The notes under the pieces were generated by a model that saw only the letters and a list, made by a program, of their open reading frames with translations, did not search any database and was not told the origin of the DNA. The position numbers were made by a program, and so were the translations under genes. Below are positions 30,016 through 31,360 of a DNA stretch of 31,360 nt, piece after piece. The stretch is from a bacterium (GTDB taxonomy: Bacteria; Bacillota; Clostridia; Christensenellales; Aristaeellaceae), in the NCBI GenBank assembly GCA_004563405.1, contig SFTH01000029.1:1-31360 (forward strand), given 5' to 3'. Each line of letters opens with the position of its first letter. Position 1 is the stretch's first letter.

Positions 30016-30984
30016 TCAGGTGGATTCAATTTCGCAGGTGAAGCCCGTGTCGGTGATCATGCGGATCGTGTCCTCGATGCCCTGTCCCCCGGCGGTGAGG
30101 TAGCCGGAGGCGAAGATGGAGTCCACGACGCTGAGCAGGCGCTTCTCCGCGCCCTTGAAGTAGACCTCCCGGCCCGCGGCGCAGCGAATGTCGGCCTGCG
30201 GGGACATCAGCCGGGCGAGGCAGAGCACCTTCAGGCAGTAGGCAGTGGTGAGCGCCGAGGTGTCTGCGCCCTCCAGCGGCGTGCCCGGGATGGGCAGCAG
30301 GAAGTTGATCGGAATGGCCTCGGGGCGGATCTCGCGCAGCTCCAGCAGCATGTCCACCACGTCCTCGTGGCTCTCGCCCATGCCGATGATGCCGCCACTG
30401 CAAATTTCAAAGCCCAGCCGTTGCAGCATGCGTATGTTCTCCACCCGCTGATCGAAAGTGTGGGTGGTGCAGATTTTGCCGTAATAATCGCGGCTGCTGT
30501 TCAGGTTGTGGTTGATCCGGTCCAGCCCCGCGTCCCGGAGCATACGCGCCTGCTTCTCCGTCAGAAAGCCGATGGAGCAGCACAGGTGCGCGCAGGTCTT
30601 CTTCATTTCCCGGATGCGCGCCGCCAGGGCTTCGATCTCCCCGTCGGTGAACTTCATGCCGCTCAGGCCGATGCAGTGGCGGGAGAGGTGGTATTTGGCC
30701 ACGAAGTCGTTGTCCCCGTAGAGCTTTTCGTCGGAGACCCACCTGTACTTTTCGATGTCCGCGTGGGAGCGGCAGGACTGGGCGCAGTAGGCGCAGTCCT
30801 GGGAACAGTTTCCGCTGCGGGCGTTGGTCAGGATGTGCACGCTGACCCGGTTTCCCTTGTAGCGCCTGCGCAGCGCCTCCGCCCGCGCGACGATCGCGTC
30901 CAGCTGCGCGTCCGGGGCGTCGAGAATCTCCAGCGCCTCCGCGCGGGTGAGTTTCGGGTTTTCATCGGTGTGGAGTTCGGCCAT
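30016..30984 (-). CDS. bioB: Biotin synthase BioB
   Basis: This 322-residue radical-SAM enzyme inserts sulfur into dethiobiotin to make biotin. The radical-SAM cluster motif CSQDCAYC gives Cys60, Cys64 and Cys67. The ligands expected for the second [2Fe-2S] cluster are also visible: Cys in HLCCSIG, Cys in EICSGGIIGMGE, and an Arg in ADIRCAAGRE. Further family segments are INHNLNSS, TTHTFDQRVENI and the near-terminal SGYLTAGGQG. The start is supported by AAGGGAAA upstream. It is the first gene of a two-gene unit with bioY. bioA, bioD and bioF are absent, so the cell may use BioB on imported or separately made precursor. Confidence 0.95.
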   Translation of the reverse strand: MAELHTDENPKLTRAEALEILDAPDAQLDAIVARAEALRRRYKGNRVSVHILTNARSGNCSQDCAYCAQSCRSHADIEKYRWVSDEKLYGDNDFVAKYHLSRHCIGLSGMKFTDGEIEALAARIREMKKTCAHLCCSIGFLTEKQARMLRDAGLDRINHNLNSSRDYYGKICTTHTFDQRVENIRMLQRLGFEICSGGIIGMGESHEDVVDMLLELREIRPEAIPINFLLPIPGTPLEGADTSALTTAYCLKVLCLARLMSPQADIRCAAGREVYFKGAEKRLLSVVDSIFASGYLTAGGQGIEDTIRMITDTGFTCEIEST

Positions 30985-31020
30985 GCTCTTTTCCCTTCTT
31001 CAACATTTTTTGCAGTTCGG

Positions 31021-31049
31021 ATTCTAGCACACGGGCCCTAAATTGTCAA
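31021..31049 (-). promoter_or_regulatory. Promoter of bioB-bioY (minus)
   Basis: Minus-strand -35 TTGACA (complement of 31044-31049), 17-bp spacer, -10 TAGAAT (complement of 31021-31026). Its -35 overlaps one arm of the predicted BirA operator. Confidence 0.75.
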
Positions 31050-31073
31050 CTTAAATTTTTATTTGGTTTACAA
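31043..31073. promoter_or_regulatory. BirA operator ahead of bioB-bioY
   Basis: On the minus strand TTGTAAACC (complement of 31065-31073) and AGTTGACAA (complement of 31043-31051) form an imperfect inverted repeat with a 13-bp spacer. This matches the TTGTWAACC-spacer-GGTTWACAA pattern of Bacillota BirA sites. Overlap with the -35 box would give biotin-dependent repression. birA itself is not in the window. Confidence 0.7.
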
Positions 31074-31101
31074 TTGATGCAGGCTGTCTACGGTTCGTGG
31101 A

Positions 31102-31130
31102 TTTACTTTTGCGATCGTGTGGGTTACAAT
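31102..31130 (+). promoter_or_regulatory. Promoter of the right-end XRE gene
   Basis: -35 TTTACT (31102-31107), 17-bp spacer, -10 TACAAT (31125-31130), divergent from bioB-bioY. Confidence 0.55.
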
Positions 31131-31150
31131 GGCAGGGAGGTGAGGGAAGA

Positions 31151-31288
31151 ATGAATTGTGCGAGCGTGGGCCGGTTGATACGCGCGCTGCGCCTGGAGCG
31201 GGGCTTGACCCAGCGGGCGCTGGCGGAAATGCTGAACCTGAGCGGCAAGGCGGTGAGCAAGTGGGAGCGGGGGGGTTCACTTAGATAA
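31151..31288 (+). pseudogene. Broken XRE-family regulator at the window edge
   Basis: From ATG 31151 (GGGAGGTGAGGG upstream) the frame gives the XRE helix-turn-helix segments VGRLIRALRLERGLTQRALA and MLNLSGKAVSKWERG. Genes of this type normally continue with a conserved G/C-P-D stretch and 100 or more further residues. Here a run of seven G residues ends at about 31275, and the frame stops after GSLR at 31288. The following DNA is less GC-rich and unlike the gene. This is either an insertion that cut the gene after the HTH or an assembly junction at a repeat. Without a complete copy, function cannot be assigned. Confidence 0.6.
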
Positions 31289-31360
31289 AGATACCACATC
31301 AATCCCACGCTGACTTTTGCTCAACCGATACAGCCGGAGGGCTGGATAACAAGAAAAGGC
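31276..31360 (-). other. Possible foreign-element end at the right edge
   Basis: The 85 bp after the broken XRE gene are less GC-rich than the neighbouring genes. On the minus strand an open frame can be read into the edge, ending in SKSQRGIDVVSLSK and a TGA stop at the complement of 31277-31279. This could be the C-terminus of a transposase or other element protein, but I do not recognise the family. The frame is too short to be sure. Confidence 0.3.

Overview
The window looks like a GC-rich Bacillota genome, most likely a gut-type clostridial lineage. The evidence is two T-box leaders and a lysine riboswitch ahead of amino-acid genes, a BirA-type operator ahead of bioB-bioY, an AddA-type helicase-nuclease, ScpA, and consistent TTGACA/TATAAT promoters with 17-bp spacers. 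No rRNA, tRNA or CRISPR array was seen. Both ends look like mobile-element or repeat boundaries, as expected if the window is a whole assembly contig.

Layout. 1-140: nested hairpins resembling an IS200/IS605-type left end. 281-4906: a polyamine module (XRE-cupin regulator with a perfect palindrome in its leader, then potA-potB-potC-potD and a strong terminator). 4915-5072: eight degenerate 20-bp repeats resembling DnaA boxes. 5143-5808: a DUF2238-like membrane protein. 5845-8623: promoter, leucine T-box, leuB and a MatC/SLC13-type carrier. 8690-13243: a transcription unit bounded by two hairpins, encoding a lipoprotein that joins an ABC solute-binding domain to a 5'-nucleotidase C-terminal-like domain, followed by a hybrid sensor histidine kinase. 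13264-15987: M50 site-2 protease, scpA (no scpB beside it) and a two-repeat VanW-like secreted protein. 16204-17711: secreted parvulin-type foldase. 17840-21273: addA (no addB beside it). 21328-22000: small DUF4190-like membrane protein, then 30-bp and 42-bp repeats ending in a terminator. 22042-24076: lysine riboswitch and an NhaC-family (LysW-like) transporter. 24119-25936 (minus): AGCS amino-acid symporter under a T-box, probably alanine. 26242-27096 (minus): homocysteine S-methyltransferase. 27215-28693 (minus): a tandem class II aldolase-like protein whose second half has lost its metal ligands. 28787-29391: an amphipathic-helix repeat protein. 29421-31073 (minus): bioB-bioY under a predicted BirA operator. 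31102-31360: a small XRE regulator that breaks in mid-motif and is followed by unlike sequence.

How it works together. Much of the window is nutrient uptake under ligand-sensing control: polyamines (XRE-cupin and Pot), leucine synthesis (T-box), lysine (riboswitch transporter), probably alanine (T-box symporter) and biotin (BirA and BioY). The least conventional unit is the solute-binding/5'-nucleotidase-C lipoprotein with its hybrid kinase. It has no permease and no DNA-binding response regulator beside it, so it reads as a sensing system rather than a transporter. Its ligand cannot be deduced from the sequence.
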